Shown: positions 34,301 through 43,077, counted from the first letter of the stretch. The stretch is DNA of 64,000 bases from Naasia sp. SYSU D00948 (GCF_017916515.1 NZ_JAFMTA010000001.1:620001-684000), one strand, 5' to 3'. The notes: generated by a model from the letters alone, not told the origin. Translations and numbers: made by a program.

Positions 34301-36081
34301 CGGGTCGTCCCTCCGGCGAGAGCGCCGGCGGAGACCGGCGGGTCGGTTCGTACGGTGGCCTCGTCGAGGATGGCGCCGAGCAGCTTCTGCGTGTACGGGT
34401 GCTTCGGCTCGCGGAAGACCTCGAGCGCCGTTCCGGATTCCACGACCTGCCCGTTCTGCATCACTGCGATCCGATCGCAGATGTCCGCGACCACACCGAA
34501 GTTGTGGGTGACGAGGACGACGGCCATGTCGAGCTCCGCCTGGAGGTCGCGGAGCAGATCGAGGATCTCGGCCTGCACCGTGACATCGAGGGCGGTCGTC
34601 GGCTCGTCCGCGATGAGCAGCTTCGGCCGGCTGGCGACCGCCCCGGCGATCAGGACGCGCTGCGCCATGCCGCCCGAGATCTGGTGGGGGTAGGAGTCGA
34701 ACGTGCGCTTCGGGTCCTGGATGCCGACGCGCTTCAGCAGGGCGAGCACGCGCTCACGAGCCTCGCGCTTCGACAGGCCGGTGGTCGCCCGGATGCCCTC
34801 GACGAGCTGCGCCCCCACCGTGTAGGAGGGGTCCAGGTTCGACATCGGCTCCTGTGGGATGTACGCGATGGACCGGCCCCGAAGCTGCCGGAGCTCGCGC
34901 TCGCTCAGACCGATGAGGTTCCGGCCCTCGAGCCGGATCGACCCGCGCACGATCACCGCCTCGGCCGGCAGCACGCCGAGGATGGCGAACGCGGTCTGCG
35001 TCTTGCCCGAGCCGGACTCGCCCACGAGGCCGACGGTCTCGCCGGCGTTGACTCTCAGCGTGACGCCCTTCACGACCTCGTTGAGCTTTCCGGACGGCGT
35101 GGGATAGGCGATCACGAGATCGTCGACTTCGAGCAGGGCGTCCGACGGCCGGGACTCGGCGCGACCAGCCACCTGCTCGACCTTGGGCGCCGCGATCTTC
35201 GCGGGCTTGAGCTTCACGCCCTCGAATGCATCGCGGAGAGAGTTGCCGAGCAGCACGAGCGACGCCGTGATGACTCCAAGCAGGACGGAGGGCCACAGGA
35301 ACTGCATCGGGTCGATGTAGAGGTTGAGGAACCCTTCGGAGATCATCGCCCCGAAGCTCGGGACGAGCGTGGAGCCGACACCGAGGAAGGCGAGGCCGGC
35401 CTGCACGCTGATCGCTCCTCCGAAGAGGAACGCGGCCGCGATGATGATCGGGCCCCGAATCACGAACAGCACGTGCCGGGCCAGGATGCGCAGGTTCGAC
35501 AGACCCGCGACGCGCGCGGCATCGACGTAGAGCTCGTTCTTCACGCCGACGACGAGGTTCCGCACGATCCGATATATGCCGGGCGAGAGCAGCACGCCGA
35601 AGATCAGCATCGTGAACCGGTAGTCGCCCTTGGTCACGGGCATGAGGACGATGAGCAGCAGGATCCCCGGGAAGGTCATCACGAGGCTGAATACCCACTC
35701 GGTGACGCTGCGCAGGCGGCTGCCGAAGTATCCGCCGATGAGACCGAAGGTGATGCCGATCGCCAGCGCGACGCTAGCGCCGATCAGGCCGGAGATCATG
35801 CTCGTGTTGATCGAGTGCAGGAGCCGGGACATGATGTCGCGCCCGTTCTGGTCCGCACCGAGCGGGTAGCCGGGCGTGCCGGGATCGGCGTTGATCGCGC
35901 TCAGCTGCGCTTCGTTGGGGTCGTGCGGAGCGATGAAAGGGGTGAGGAGTCCCAGCAGGACGATCACCAGAAGCAGCGACGCGGTGATGACCGCCTGCGG
36001 GTCCCGGAGAAGCTTCCGGAAGGGCGACCGCCGCGGCGGCGCCGCCAGGCCCGGGTCGATGGAGAGCTCTTCGATGCTCAA
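34297..36081 (-). CDS. fused ABC permease (DppC) and ATPase (DppD)
   Basis: A 594-residue fusion. Residues 1-290 are a DppC-type permease with about six membrane segments and the EAA-like loop DAARVAGLSNLRILARHV; 312-594 are an OppD-type ATPase with Walker A GESGSGKTQTAF near 350, signature ISGGMAQRVLIAGAV and Walker B LLIADEPTTALD. The linker is short and polar. The start is TTG 36081, which overlaps the dppB stop (TTGA); the upstream frame has no other plausible start. Such fusions are known in actinobacterial Opp-type systems. Genes around it suggest glycosides rather than peptides as cargo. Confidence 0.92.
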   Translation of the reverse strand: MSIEELSIDPGLAAPPRRSPFRKLLRDPQAVITASLLLVIVLLGLLTPFIAPHDPNEAQLSAINADPGTPGYPLGADQNGRDIMSRLLHSINTSMISGLIGASVALAIGITFGLIGGYFGSRLRSVTEWVFSLVMTFPGILLLIVLMPVTKGDYRFTMLIFGVLLSPGIYRIVRNLVVGVKNELYVDAARVAGLSNLRILARHVLFVIRGPIIIAAAFLFGGAISVQAGLAFLGVGSTLVPSFGAMISEGFLNLYIDPMQFLWPSVLLGVITASLVLLGNSLRDAFEGVKLKPAKIAAPKVEQVAGRAESRPSDALLEVDDLVIAYPTPSGKLNEVVKGVTLRVNAGETVGLVGESGSGKTQTAFAILGVLPAEAVIVRGSIRLEGRNLIGLSERELRQLRGRSIAYIPQEPMSNLDPSYTVGAQLVEGIRATTGLSKREARERVLALLKRVGIQDPKRTFDSYPHQISGGMAQRVLIAGAVASRPKLLIADEPTTALDVTVQAEILDLLRDLQAELDMAVVLVTHNFGVVADICDRIAVMQNGQVVESGTALEVFREPKHPYTQKLLGAILDEATVRTDPPVSAGALAGGTTR

Positions 36082-37019
36082 TAGATTCTCGCCTTCGGGT
36101 TGAGCCAGCCGTTCACGACGTCGGTGACGAGGTTCACGACGACCACGAGGATCACGCCGAACGCCGTGATGCCGAGGATGATGGGGATGTCGCCCTGGAG
36201 CGCCGCGTTGAACGCGTACTGGCCGTACCCCGGCAGCGCGAAGACGTTCTCGATGATGAGCGCGCCGCCGAGCATCTGGATGAACTCGAGCGACAGCACG
36301 GTCAGGGCGGGACCTGCCGCGTTGCGGAGCGCGTGCCGGATCACGATCGACGTGGTCGAAACCCCGCGAGTGCGGAGGGTGCGGACGTAGTCCTTGCGGA
36401 GTTCGTCGATCATCGTGCCGCGCACCTGGGCCGCCATGTTGGCGACCCCGCCGATGACGAGCACGATCACCGGCATGGCGATGGAGGCAGCCCAGCGCGC
36501 TGGATCCTCGGAGAACGGGGTGAAGCCACCGGCGGGCAGCAGCTTGAGGTTCACCGCGAGCACGACGACGAGGACGATGGCGAGCAGCAGGCCGGGGACG
36601 ATGTAGCCGACGAGGGACAGGATCTGAGAGATCTTGTCGGCGACGCCGCCGCGAGATGCCGCCCAGACGCCGAGCGCGACGCTGATGACGACGGTGATGA
36701 GGAGCGCCGTGACGACGAGGGACAGCGTGACCCCGAGCCGTGCGGCGACAGCCGGCGCGACGGGCTGGCTGGTGAAGAGCGAGCGCCCGAAGTCGCCGGT
36801 GAACACGCCGCCGAGCCAGTCGAAGTACTGCACCAGGATTGGGCGGTCGAAGCCGAGCTCCGTCATCATCCCGGCGATCGTCTCGGGTGTTGCGGTGGGC
36901 CCGAGGCGCTCCCGCACGACGGACTCGAACGACGGACTCAGCAGCAGGAAGGTGATCAGCGTCACCAGGAGCGCGAGGACGAGCCCCGCGCCGAGCCGTC
37001 GGAGGACGTAGAGGGTCAT
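36078..37019 (-). CDS. ABC transporter permease, DppB type
   Basis: A 313-residue membrane permease with about six segments: YVLRRLGAGLVLALLVTLIT at the N-terminus, LGFDRPILVQYFDWLGGVFTGDFG, and the EAA loop DYVRTLRTRGVSTTSIVIRHALRN. ATG 37019 follows GAGG-containing bases poorly. It is the first gene of a seven-gene operon (dppB-dppCD-dppF-GH43-GH1-GH2-GH3) controlled by two LacI-type operators at 37108-37172. Confidence 0.93.
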   Translation of the reverse strand: MTLYVLRRLGAGLVLALLVTLITFLLLSPSFESVVRERLGPTATPETIAGMMTELGFDRPILVQYFDWLGGVFTGDFGRSLFTSQPVAPAVAARLGVTLSLVVTALLITVVISVALGVWAASRGGVADKISQILSLVGYIVPGLLLAIVLVVVLAVNLKLLPAGGFTPFSEDPARWAASIAMPVIVLVIGGVANMAAQVRGTMIDELRKDYVRTLRTRGVSTTSIVIRHALRNAAGPALTVLSLEFIQMLGGALIIENVFALPGYGQYAFNAALQGDIPIILGITAFGVILVVVVNLVTDVVNGWLNPKARIY

Positions 37020-37107
37020 GCGCCGACCCCCGACACGACGTGGGGCACCATCGAACTCCTTTGTCTTCTGTTGCCCGATCACGGGCTGCCCTGAGCGGCC
37101 GAAATCT

Positions 37108-37172
37108 CGGCAATCGCTTGCGGGAACCCGTCTAGTAAAACATCGGACGCGCGTTTTGACAACCGATTGCCA
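37108..37172 (-). promoter_or_regulatory. promoter with two LacI operators for the transporter-glycosidase operon
   Basis: Upstream operator TGACAACCGATTGCCA (37157-37172) contains, on the minus strand, TTGTCA (37162-37157) as -35; a TTTACT -10 (37139-37134) follows after 17 bp. The second operator CGGCAATCGCTTGCGG (37108-37123) begins about four bases after the expected start of transcription. The two sites are 49 bp apart, which would allow looping. The leader to dppB is about 105 bases; I see no gene in 37020-37303. Confidence 0.8.
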
Positions 37173-37256
37173 ATACCGCGCCGGCTCACTTCTCATAGAC
37201 CGCGACAGCGTCGTCAGCGGCGCTCGCGCCTTACTCTTGCGAAGGCGTCCGGACAG

Positions 37257-37295
37257 CCAGAAGGGCCCGGGCGGCGACCGCCCGGGCCCTTCTGG
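37257..37295 (-). terminator. strong hairpin after the binding-protein gene
   Basis: A perfect 18-bp stem: arms 37257-37274 and 37278-37295 around CGA, nearly all G+C. It begins eight bases after the stop of the substrate-binding protein. No T-tract follows on the minus strand, so it may act as an mRNA 3'-end stabiliser with partial termination. That would keep binding-protein mRNA in excess over the permease operon, which has its own promoter downstream. Confidence 0.75.
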
Positions 37296-37303
37296 GGGAA
37301 GGA

Positions 37304-38878
37304 TCAGCCCTCGACCACTCCGAAGTTGCGGACAGTGGGAAGCACACTGACCTCGGGGATGAAGTCGACGTCCTCAGTGGTCGCCCAGAGACCGCCGATG
37401 TAGGCGATCGGCGCATTGAGGGCGTTCTCCACCGAGAAGGCATTGAGCTCCTGGTAGAGCTCGGCCTGAGCCGCCTCATCGGCCTCGTTCGCGATGGACG
37501 AGAACAGCTCGGTCAGTTCAGGGTCCTCATAGTTGAAGGGATTGAGGAACCCCGTCGGAGCATAGAGATCCGCCACCTCGCGAGCAGGCACGTTGAGACC
37601 CATGAACCAGAGCGCGGCCGGATACTGCTTGGACGCGAGAGAGGAGGCGGTGTTCTGCGGGGGAACCGGCTCCCACTGGATGGTGATGCCGATGTCGGCG
37701 AGGGCCTGAGTGACGACCGGCTCGAAACTCTGCGAGATGACCGTGCTCGGCATCGTCAGCGAGAAGCCGTCCTCGTAGCCCGCGTCGGCCAGAAGCTCGC
37801 GAGCCGCCTCGGGGTCGAAGTCGTACGTGCCCTCGAGATCCTCGTTGTAGGCGGCCTCCGACGGATTGAAGGGCTGGACGGTCGGCGCGCCCACACCCTG
37901 GAACAGGGTCTCGACGAACTGCTCACGATCGAAGGCCATGTTGATCGCCTGACGCACGCGCAGATCCGCCAGCGGCGGGGCGAGCTCGCCGCCCCGGTCC
38001 GCGAGGATGATCAGAAGCGACGAGATCGCCTCCTGCTCATGGACGGTCAGGCCGGCTCCCTCCACCTGCGGACGCTGCTGGGGCTGGATGCGGCCCGCGT
38101 CGATCTCGCCGGCCTGCAGAGCGTTGAACGCCGCGGTGCGGTCCTGGATCACCCGGACGGTGAAGGTCTTGAACGGGTACGCCTCCGCGTTCCAATGGTC
38201 GTCCCGGCGCTCCAAGACGTACTCGCTGCCGTCGACGGTCGCGTCCGCCAGCGTGTAGGGGCCGGATCCGACCGGGCGCAGCGTGCTGCTCTCCTCGTCG
38301 AGCGTCTCGGGATCGCCGATTACGCCGGTGGCCTGGGCGAAGTAGCTGAGCAGGCCGGGGTCGGGCTCGCTGAGGTTGACGACGACGGTGCGCTCGTCGG
38401 TCGCTTCGATCGAGGAGACCTTCGCGAGCTTCGGCTGCTGGGGGCTCGGTGTCGTCCGTGTGCGCTCGAGGGTGCCGACGACGTCCTCGGCGGTGACCGG
38501 GTCGCCGTTGGTGAAAGTCAGGTCGTCGCGGAGGGTGAGCGTGAGAGTGCGCAGGTCGTCCGAGTACTCGTAGCTCTCGGCCGCGTTCGGCTGGATCTCG
38601 TTCTCCTGGTCGACCGCGAGGAGAGTGTCGAAGACCGAGGCCCAGATGAAGGCCTGCTCACCCTCGGCGAGCTGGGCCGGGTCGAGCGAGGCGGGCGGCG
38701 CCGCAACGGCGATCGTCAGTTCGGCAGTGCCGAGGCCGCCGCCTGAGCCGTTCGACTCCCCGGGCCGCTCGTTGGAGGGCGACGATGCGCACGCCGCTGT
38801 CGCCAGTACCGCCGAGACGGCCAGCGCGGCGGTCGCCGCGCGAGTCAGCGCCCGCGGACGGGACAGAAGGGAATTCAT
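37304..38878 (-). CDS. ABC transporter substrate-binding lipoprotein, family 5
   Basis: A 524-residue extracytoplasmic binding protein of the OppA/DppA family (SBP_bac_5): ASVFDTLLAVD, LTLRDDLTFTNGDPVTAEDVV, VGSGPYTL, and RQAINMAFDREQFVETLF. The N-terminus (basic, then AATAALAVSAVLATAACASS) is a lipoprotein signal with Cys near residue 30, though the residue three before it is Thr. It has its own LacI-controlled promoter and is followed by a strong hairpin before the permease operon. The cargo is probably a small glycoside. Confidence 0.92.
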   Translation of the reverse strand: MNSLLSRPRALTRAATAALAVSAVLATAACASSPSNERPGESNGSGGGLGTAELTIAVAAPPASLDPAQLAEGEQAFIWASVFDTLLAVDQENEIQPNAAESYEYSDDLRTLTLTLRDDLTFTNGDPVTAEDVVGTLERTRTTPSPQQPKLAKVSSIEATDERTVVVNLSEPDPGLLSYFAQATGVIGDPETLDEESSTLRPVGSGPYTLADATVDGSEYVLERRDDHWNAEAYPFKTFTVRVIQDRTAAFNALQAGEIDAGRIQPQQRPQVEGAGLTVHEQEAISSLLIILADRGGELAPPLADLRVRQAINMAFDREQFVETLFQGVGAPTVQPFNPSEAAYNEDLEGTYDFDPEAARELLADAGYEDGFSLTMPSTVISQSFEPVVTQALADIGITIQWEPVPPQNTASSLASKQYPAALWFMGLNVPAREVADLYAPTGFLNPFNYEDPELTELFSSIANEADEAAQAELYQELNAFSVENALNAPIAYIGGLWATTEDVDFIPEVSVLPTVRNFGVVEG

Positions 38879-38965
38879 GCCTGGAGACTCCTTTGTCGGG
38901 GATTCATGATCTGAGTGCGCCGGCCGAGCGGTGATGGCTGTGGTGACACCGGCGCCTGATGCGTC

Positions 38966-39004
38966 AGTAAACCAGTTCTGATCGTTTTTGACAACCGATT
39001 GCCA
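38966..39004 (-). promoter_or_regulatory. LacI operator and promoter of the binding-protein gene
   Basis: Operator TGACAACCGATTGCCA (38989-39004) is identical to the one at 37157. Its half reads TTGTCA on the minus strand (38994-38989) as -35, followed by TTTACT (38971-38966) after 17 bp, the same spacing and -10 as in the permease operon. The leader to ATG 38878 is about 80 bases. Confidence 0.82.
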
Positions 39005-39081
39005 CTTGTGCCACGCCGCGGCGTGAAAGGACGGGCCCCAGCACCCGGAAGTGCGCTGATCGAGAGCGGCCAGGCGGCGGT

Positions 39082-39097
39082 TCGACAACCGCTTTCC
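39082..39097. promoter_or_regulatory. degenerate LacI-type site
   Basis: CGACAACCGCTTTCCG matches the operator consensus at most positions (ACAACCG-TT-CC), 93 bp upstream of the main site at 38989. It could be an auxiliary site for looping, as the permease promoter also has two sites. The symmetry is poorer than in the other copies. Confidence 0.4.
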
Positions 39098-39144
39098 GCC
39101 ACTGCTGCCGGTCGACCGGGCAGTCACCCTCGGCTTCCGCCGCC

Positions 39145-40545
39145 CTACAGCTCCCTGACGAGGGCTGTCACGCGGCGCCGGAACGCGACGTCCTCTGCGA
39201 GCAGAGGACTGACCAGTTCGAGCAGTCCCTCAGCTCCTCCGCGCCGGTCGGCGTCGGCGATCGCCGAGGACGCGGCATCCCGGAGCGGAATCCCTGCCTG
39301 CACCGCAGCGATCCACGCCGCTATCGCAGAGGCACAGCCGGCGGCCGACCTCCCGGCCGTCAGCTCCCGGTCCGCGACGGGGACGATCCGCAGCCGCAGC
39401 TTCAGCAGCGCGTCGGTGGCGATCTGCTCCAGCTGATGCTCGATCCGTGCGTTGAGGAAGCGTGCGGCGAGAGCAGCGCGATAGGCATCGAGGTCGAGCG
39501 AGGCGGGAAGATGGCGGATGTCCTCATCCCAGAGGCGCTCGACGCCATCCCGGCACACCGGATCCGCCATGGCGTCGGCGACGGTTCGGTGACCGCGCAG
39601 CAGACCGGAGTAGGCGAGGAGCGAGTGGGCGCCGTTGAGCATCCAGAGCTTGCGCGCCTCGTACGGCTCGATGTCGTCGACGAAACGGGCGCCGGCGGTC
39701 TCCCAGGCGGGACGGCCGGAGGGGAAGTCGCCTGACAAGACCCAGTCGGAGAACGGCTCCGTGATCACAGGAGCCGCGTCGAGCCAGCCTGTCGCGGCGG
39801 TGACCCCGCGCTCCTCGCCGTGGTCGATTCGAGGCGTGATGCGGTCGACCGAGGTGGAGACGAAGGCTGCTCCTGTCGGGAGCCAGTCGGCGAGGTCCGG
39901 CGAGCAGAGTGAGGCGAGCCCCGTCAGGCCGCGTTGCAGGTGACCTCCGTTGTCGGGGATGTTGTCGCAGGACACGAGCGCGACGGGCGGCGCTCCCTCG
40001 CGGCGCCGGGCCTCCAGAGCGAGCAAGAGCCGCCCGAGTGCCGTCGACGGCTGCACAGACGGCAGCGCCTCGGATCCACGCAGCGCACCTCTGAGGAGGT
40101 CGACGTCCGACGTGACGGCGGGGTCGCTCAGGTCGGGGGAACCGTCGGGCAGCAGCCGGTAGCCGACCTCGGTGATCGTCAGTGTGACGAGGGCGGTCGA
40201 GGGCGCACTCAGAGCGGCGACGAGGGCGTCCACTCGGTTCCCAGGCAGGACGTCGACGAGGTTGCCGATAATCTCGTGTCGGTCGGCGTGAGGTCCCCGC
40301 TCCACGAGCGTGTAGAGGCCGTCCTGCGGACCGAGGCGGTCGGCCATGTCGGGACTCCGGCCCGTGAACCCCACGATGCCCCAGTCGCTCGCGTCCGTCG
40401 AGTGCGCGGTGTACCAGACCTGGTGAGCCCGGAAGAAGGCACCCACCCCGAGATGGACGATGCGGACGGGCGGAGTCGGGACGGAGCGCCCGGCGTCTCG
40501 AAGGGCGCCTCGCGACAGGCGCAGCGACGGGAGGACTGCGCTCAC
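39145..40545 (-). CDS. uxuB: D-fructuronate reductase (mannitol dehydrogenase family)
   Basis: Reduces D-fructuronate to D-mannonate with NADH. The 466-residue protein has the polyol long-chain dehydrogenase pattern: RIVHLGVGAFFRAHQVWY, SCDNIPDNGG, TPRIDHG, and the active-site Lys in ARKLWMLNGAHSLLAY near residue 297. GTG 40545 overlaps the uxaC stop (GTGA). With UxaC and ManD it gives glucuronate to 2-keto-3-deoxygluconate. Tagaturonate reductase (UxaB) or mannitol dehydrogenase are alternatives within the family; the neighbours favour UxuB. Confidence 0.9.
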   Translation of the reverse strand: MSAVLPSLRLSRGALRDAGRSVPTPPVRIVHLGVGAFFRAHQVWYTAHSTDASDWGIVGFTGRSPDMADRLGPQDGLYTLVERGPHADRHEIIGNLVDVLPGNRVDALVAALSAPSTALVTLTITEVGYRLLPDGSPDLSDPAVTSDVDLLRGALRGSEALPSVQPSTALGRLLLALEARRREGAPPVALVSCDNIPDNGGHLQRGLTGLASLCSPDLADWLPTGAAFVSTSVDRITPRIDHGEERGVTAATGWLDAAPVITEPFSDWVLSGDFPSGRPAWETAGARFVDDIEPYEARKLWMLNGAHSLLAYSGLLRGHRTVADAMADPVCRDGVERLWDEDIRHLPASLDLDAYRAALAARFLNARIEHQLEQIATDALLKLRLRIVPVADRELTAGRSAAGCASAIAAWIAAVQAGIPLRDAASSAIADADRRGGAEGLLELVSPLLAEDVAFRRRVTALVREL

Positions 40546-41942
40546 AGCTTGAAGGCCCGTCGGGGGATCGAATCGACGAGATCATCTGCGATCTGCTCGG
40601 CGGTGGACACCGTGAGGCGTCCCTCCCGCACGAGCCGCGCGAGGAAGGCCGAATCGGCCCGCCGAGCCGTGTCGTGGCGCGCGGGGATGGAGAGGAACGC
40701 ACGCGTGTCGTCGATGAAGCCGGAGGTCCGGTAGAAGCCGGCGGTCTCGGTGACGGCGGATCGGAACCGGGCGATCGAGTCCGGAGCGTCGAGGAACCAC
40801 CAGGGCGCGCCGACGTAGACCGAGGGATAGAAGCCGGCAAGCGGTGCCAGCTCTCGCGAGAACGTCGTCTCGTCCACCGTGAAGAGGACGAGGTTGAAGT
40901 CCGGCTCGAGCCCGTAGCGCTCGAGGAGCGGGCGGAGACCTTCGACGAAGGTGGTCGGCAGGGGCACGTCGTGACCGGTGTCGGCTCCGTACCGCTGGAA
41001 TGTGGCGGTGCTGTGGTTGCGGAAGACCCCGGCGTGAACGGTCATGACGAGCCCGTCCTCCACGCTCATCCGCGCCATCTGCAGGAGCATGTGCGCCCGG
41101 AAGAGCCGGGCGGTGTCGGTGTCGGCGTCACCGGACAGAGCGACCCGGAAGAGCCGCTCCGCTTCGACCGCATCCAGTTCCGCAGAGAGGGGCTCGACGA
41201 CGCCGTGGTCCGCAGAGAAGGCGCCGTGGTCCACGAAGTACGCCCGGCGATCCTCCAGGGCAGCGAGGTACCCGGCGAACGTCGCCGCGGATCCCGTTGC
41301 CGCGAGGAGCCGCTCGACGCGTTCCGGGAAGCCCGGGGCCGACGGGTCCAGGTACGCGTCCGGGCGGAACGTCGGAACGACCCGGCCCGGCAGACCGGCT
41401 TCGGCCAGTGCGCGGTGATGGGTCAGATCGTCGAGCGGGTCGTCGGTTGTGGCAAGCACCTCGATCCCGAAGCGCTCGAACAGAGCACGGGGCCGGAACT
41501 CCGGTCGGGCGAGCCGATCGGCGATGTGGTCGTAGACACGGTCGGCGGACTCCTCGGTGAGCTGCTCGTCGACCTCCAGTACCTCGGAGAGCTCCTCCTG
41601 GAGCCAGTAGCCGGACGCAGTGCCGGCGAACAGGTGCCAATGGCGAGCGAGAGTGCGCCAGATCTCGCGAGGTTCGGCAGAGCGCTCTGATCCGACGCCC
41701 AGAACGTCGAGGCCCACTCCCTCTGCGTGAAGGAGGCGCGTCACGTAGTGGTCGCGGACGACGAACAGCTCCGCCGGATTCCCGAAGGGCTCGTCCTGGG
41801 CGAGCAGCTCGGCGGGCACGTGGCTGTGTGGCGACAGGATCGGCCGATCGGCCACCCGCCGGTAGAGGTCGCGGGCGACGGCGCGGGTCTCCGGATCCGC
41901 GGGAAGGAGGCGGTCGGGGTCGCGTCGCTGCAGGCCGAGCAT
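40542..41942 (-). CDS. uxaC: glucuronate isomerase
   Basis: Converts D-glucuronate to D-fructuronate (and D-galacturonate to tagaturonate). The 466-residue protein has the family's metal-binding start LSPHSHVPAELL (His39, His41), GYWLQEELSEVL, VLATTDDPLDDL, VPTFRPDAYL and VYVGAPWWFLDAP. ATG 41942 is chosen by family length; the ribosome site (GGGAAC) is weak. A LacI-type operator lies 31 bases upstream. uxuB follows with a GTGA overlap. Confidence 0.94.
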   Translation of the reverse strand: MLGLQRRDPDRLLPADPETRAVARDLYRRVADRPILSPHSHVPAELLAQDEPFGNPAELFVVRDHYVTRLLHAEGVGLDVLGVGSERSAEPREIWRTLARHWHLFAGTASGYWLQEELSEVLEVDEQLTEESADRVYDHIADRLARPEFRPRALFERFGIEVLATTDDPLDDLTHHRALAEAGLPGRVVPTFRPDAYLDPSAPGFPERVERLLAATGSAATFAGYLAALEDRRAYFVDHGAFSADHGVVEPLSAELDAVEAERLFRVALSGDADTDTARLFRAHMLLQMARMSVEDGLVMTVHAGVFRNHSTATFQRYGADTGHDVPLPTTFVEGLRPLLERYGLEPDFNLVLFTVDETTFSRELAPLAGFYPSVYVGAPWWFLDAPDSIARFRSAVTETAGFYRTSGFIDDTRAFLSIPARHDTARRADSAFLARLVREGRLTVSTAEQIADDLVDSIPRRAFKL

Positions 41943-41972
41943 GTTCCCATTGGAGCGCCTCGCACGGTAGTT

Positions 41973-41988
41973 TGTCAACCGATTGCCA
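41973..41988. promoter_or_regulatory. LacI operator between uxaC-uxuB and the LacI gene
   Basis: TGTCAACCGATTGCCA. On the minus strand it contains TTGACA (41978-41973), a consensus -35 for uxaC, but the -10 that follows is not clear. It is 61 bases before the LacI start, so it may also give autoregulation. A CACTAT at 42014-42019 could be the -10 of the LacI gene. Confidence 0.78.
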
Positions 41989-42048
41989 CCGCGGCGCCCG
42001 CCAGCGCGCATGCCACTATGGGTGCAATCCGAACAGCGAGGGGAAGTC

Positions 42049-43077
42049 GTGGTCGACGCCGAGAACGCCGCCCCCGCGTCCATCGGGGCGCGGAAGGTCC
42101 CGGCGACCATCTACGACATCGCGCGAGTGGCCGGCGTCAGTCCATCGACGGTGTCTCGCGCGCTGAACAAGCCGGGGCGCATCAACGCCAAGACGGAACA
42201 GCGCATCAAGGAGGCGGCGGCCTCCCTCGACTACCGGCTCAACCCGATGGCACGCGCGCTCCCGACCGGACGGACAGGGACGCTCGGCCTGCTGCTGTCC
42301 GACATCACGAACCCGGTGTACTTCAACCTCGTCCGCGGAGCGGAGAGAGTGACCGCCGAAGAGGGCTACACCCTCGTGCTCGCGGAGTCCCAGGAGTCGG
42401 CCGAGGTCGAGATCGAGACGGCGGAGCGGCTGCTGCCTTCCGTGGACGGACTCGTACTCGTGTCCACGCGCCTCGCCGACGAGGATCTCCGGGAGCTCGC
42501 GGAGCGGAAGCCGCTCGTCCTGGTGAACCGGGAGCTCGACGCCGTCCCCACGATCGTTCCCGACGTCGCGCCCGGCATCCGGGACGCGCTCGACCACCTC
42601 GCCGAGCTCGGTCATCGGTCGCTCGCGTTCCTCGCCGGCCCGCCCGCCTCGTTCATGAGCCGGCTCCGCTGGGAGACGCTCCTGGACGAGGCGCCCAGTC
42701 GGGGCATGACCATCGTAGAGATCGGGCCCGGCGCTCCCACTCTCGAGGGCGGCCGGGAAGGGCTTCGGCGCGTCCGCGCGTCGGGCGTCACAGCCGTGAT
42801 CGCGTACAACGACCTCATGGCCATCGGCCTGCTCCGTGCATGCCAGGACGCGGGCATCGCCGTGCCCGAGCAGCTCAGCATCATCGGATTCGACGACATC
42901 TTCGGGTCCGACTTCACGACGCCCCCGATCAGCACCATCCGCACTCCCCTCGACCTCGCGGGCGAGGCGGCGGTCCACCGGCTGATCGCGGCTGTGGACC
43001 GTTCGGGGAACGGGGATGGACGGGAACTGGCGACCGAGTTCGTCCTGCGAGGATCCACGGCCGCCGCCCGGTCCTGA
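42049..43077 (+). CDS. LacI family transcriptional regulator of the island
   Basis: A 342-residue repressor. The helix-turn-helix is at residues 20-40 (TIYDIARVAGVSPSTVSRAL), with the hinge DYRLNPMARAL, then a periplasmic-binding-like ligand domain (LGLLLSDITNPVYFNLVRGAE ... IAYNDLMAIGLLRACQDAGI ... IIGFDDI). GTG 42049 has GAGGGGAA upstream and removes a poorly supported N-terminal extension. Its likely binding sites are the seven TGRCAAYCGNTTGCCA copies in the island, one of which is in its own upstream region. The inducer may be a glucuronate intermediate. Confidence 0.92.
   Translation: MVDAENAAPASIGARKVPATIYDIARVAGVSPSTVSRALNKPGRINAKTEQRIKEAAASLDYRLNPMARALPTGRTGTLGLLLSDITNPVYFNLVRGAERVTAEEGYTLVLAESQESAEVEIETAERLLPSVDGLVLVSTRLADEDLRELAERKPLVLVNRELDAVPTIVPDVAPGIRDALDHLAELGHRSLAFLAGPPASFMSRLRWETLLDEAPSRGMTIVEIGPGAPTLEGGREGLRRVRASGVTAVIAYNDLMAIGLLRACQDAGIAVPEQLSIIGFDDIFGSDFTTPPISTIRTPLDLAGEAAVHRLIAAVDRSGNGDGRELATEFVLRGSTAAARS

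Noticed and set aside
33437-38878. Annotating the ABC importer as a dipeptide transporter
   Set aside because: The family includes oligosaccharide importers, and the operon contains four glycosidases under the same operator; peptide cargo has no local support.
38995-39018. GCCACTTGTG next to the operator at 38989 as a fourth copy of palindrome family A
   Set aside because: Only about nine bases match one arm, without an inverse partner or the conserved loop.
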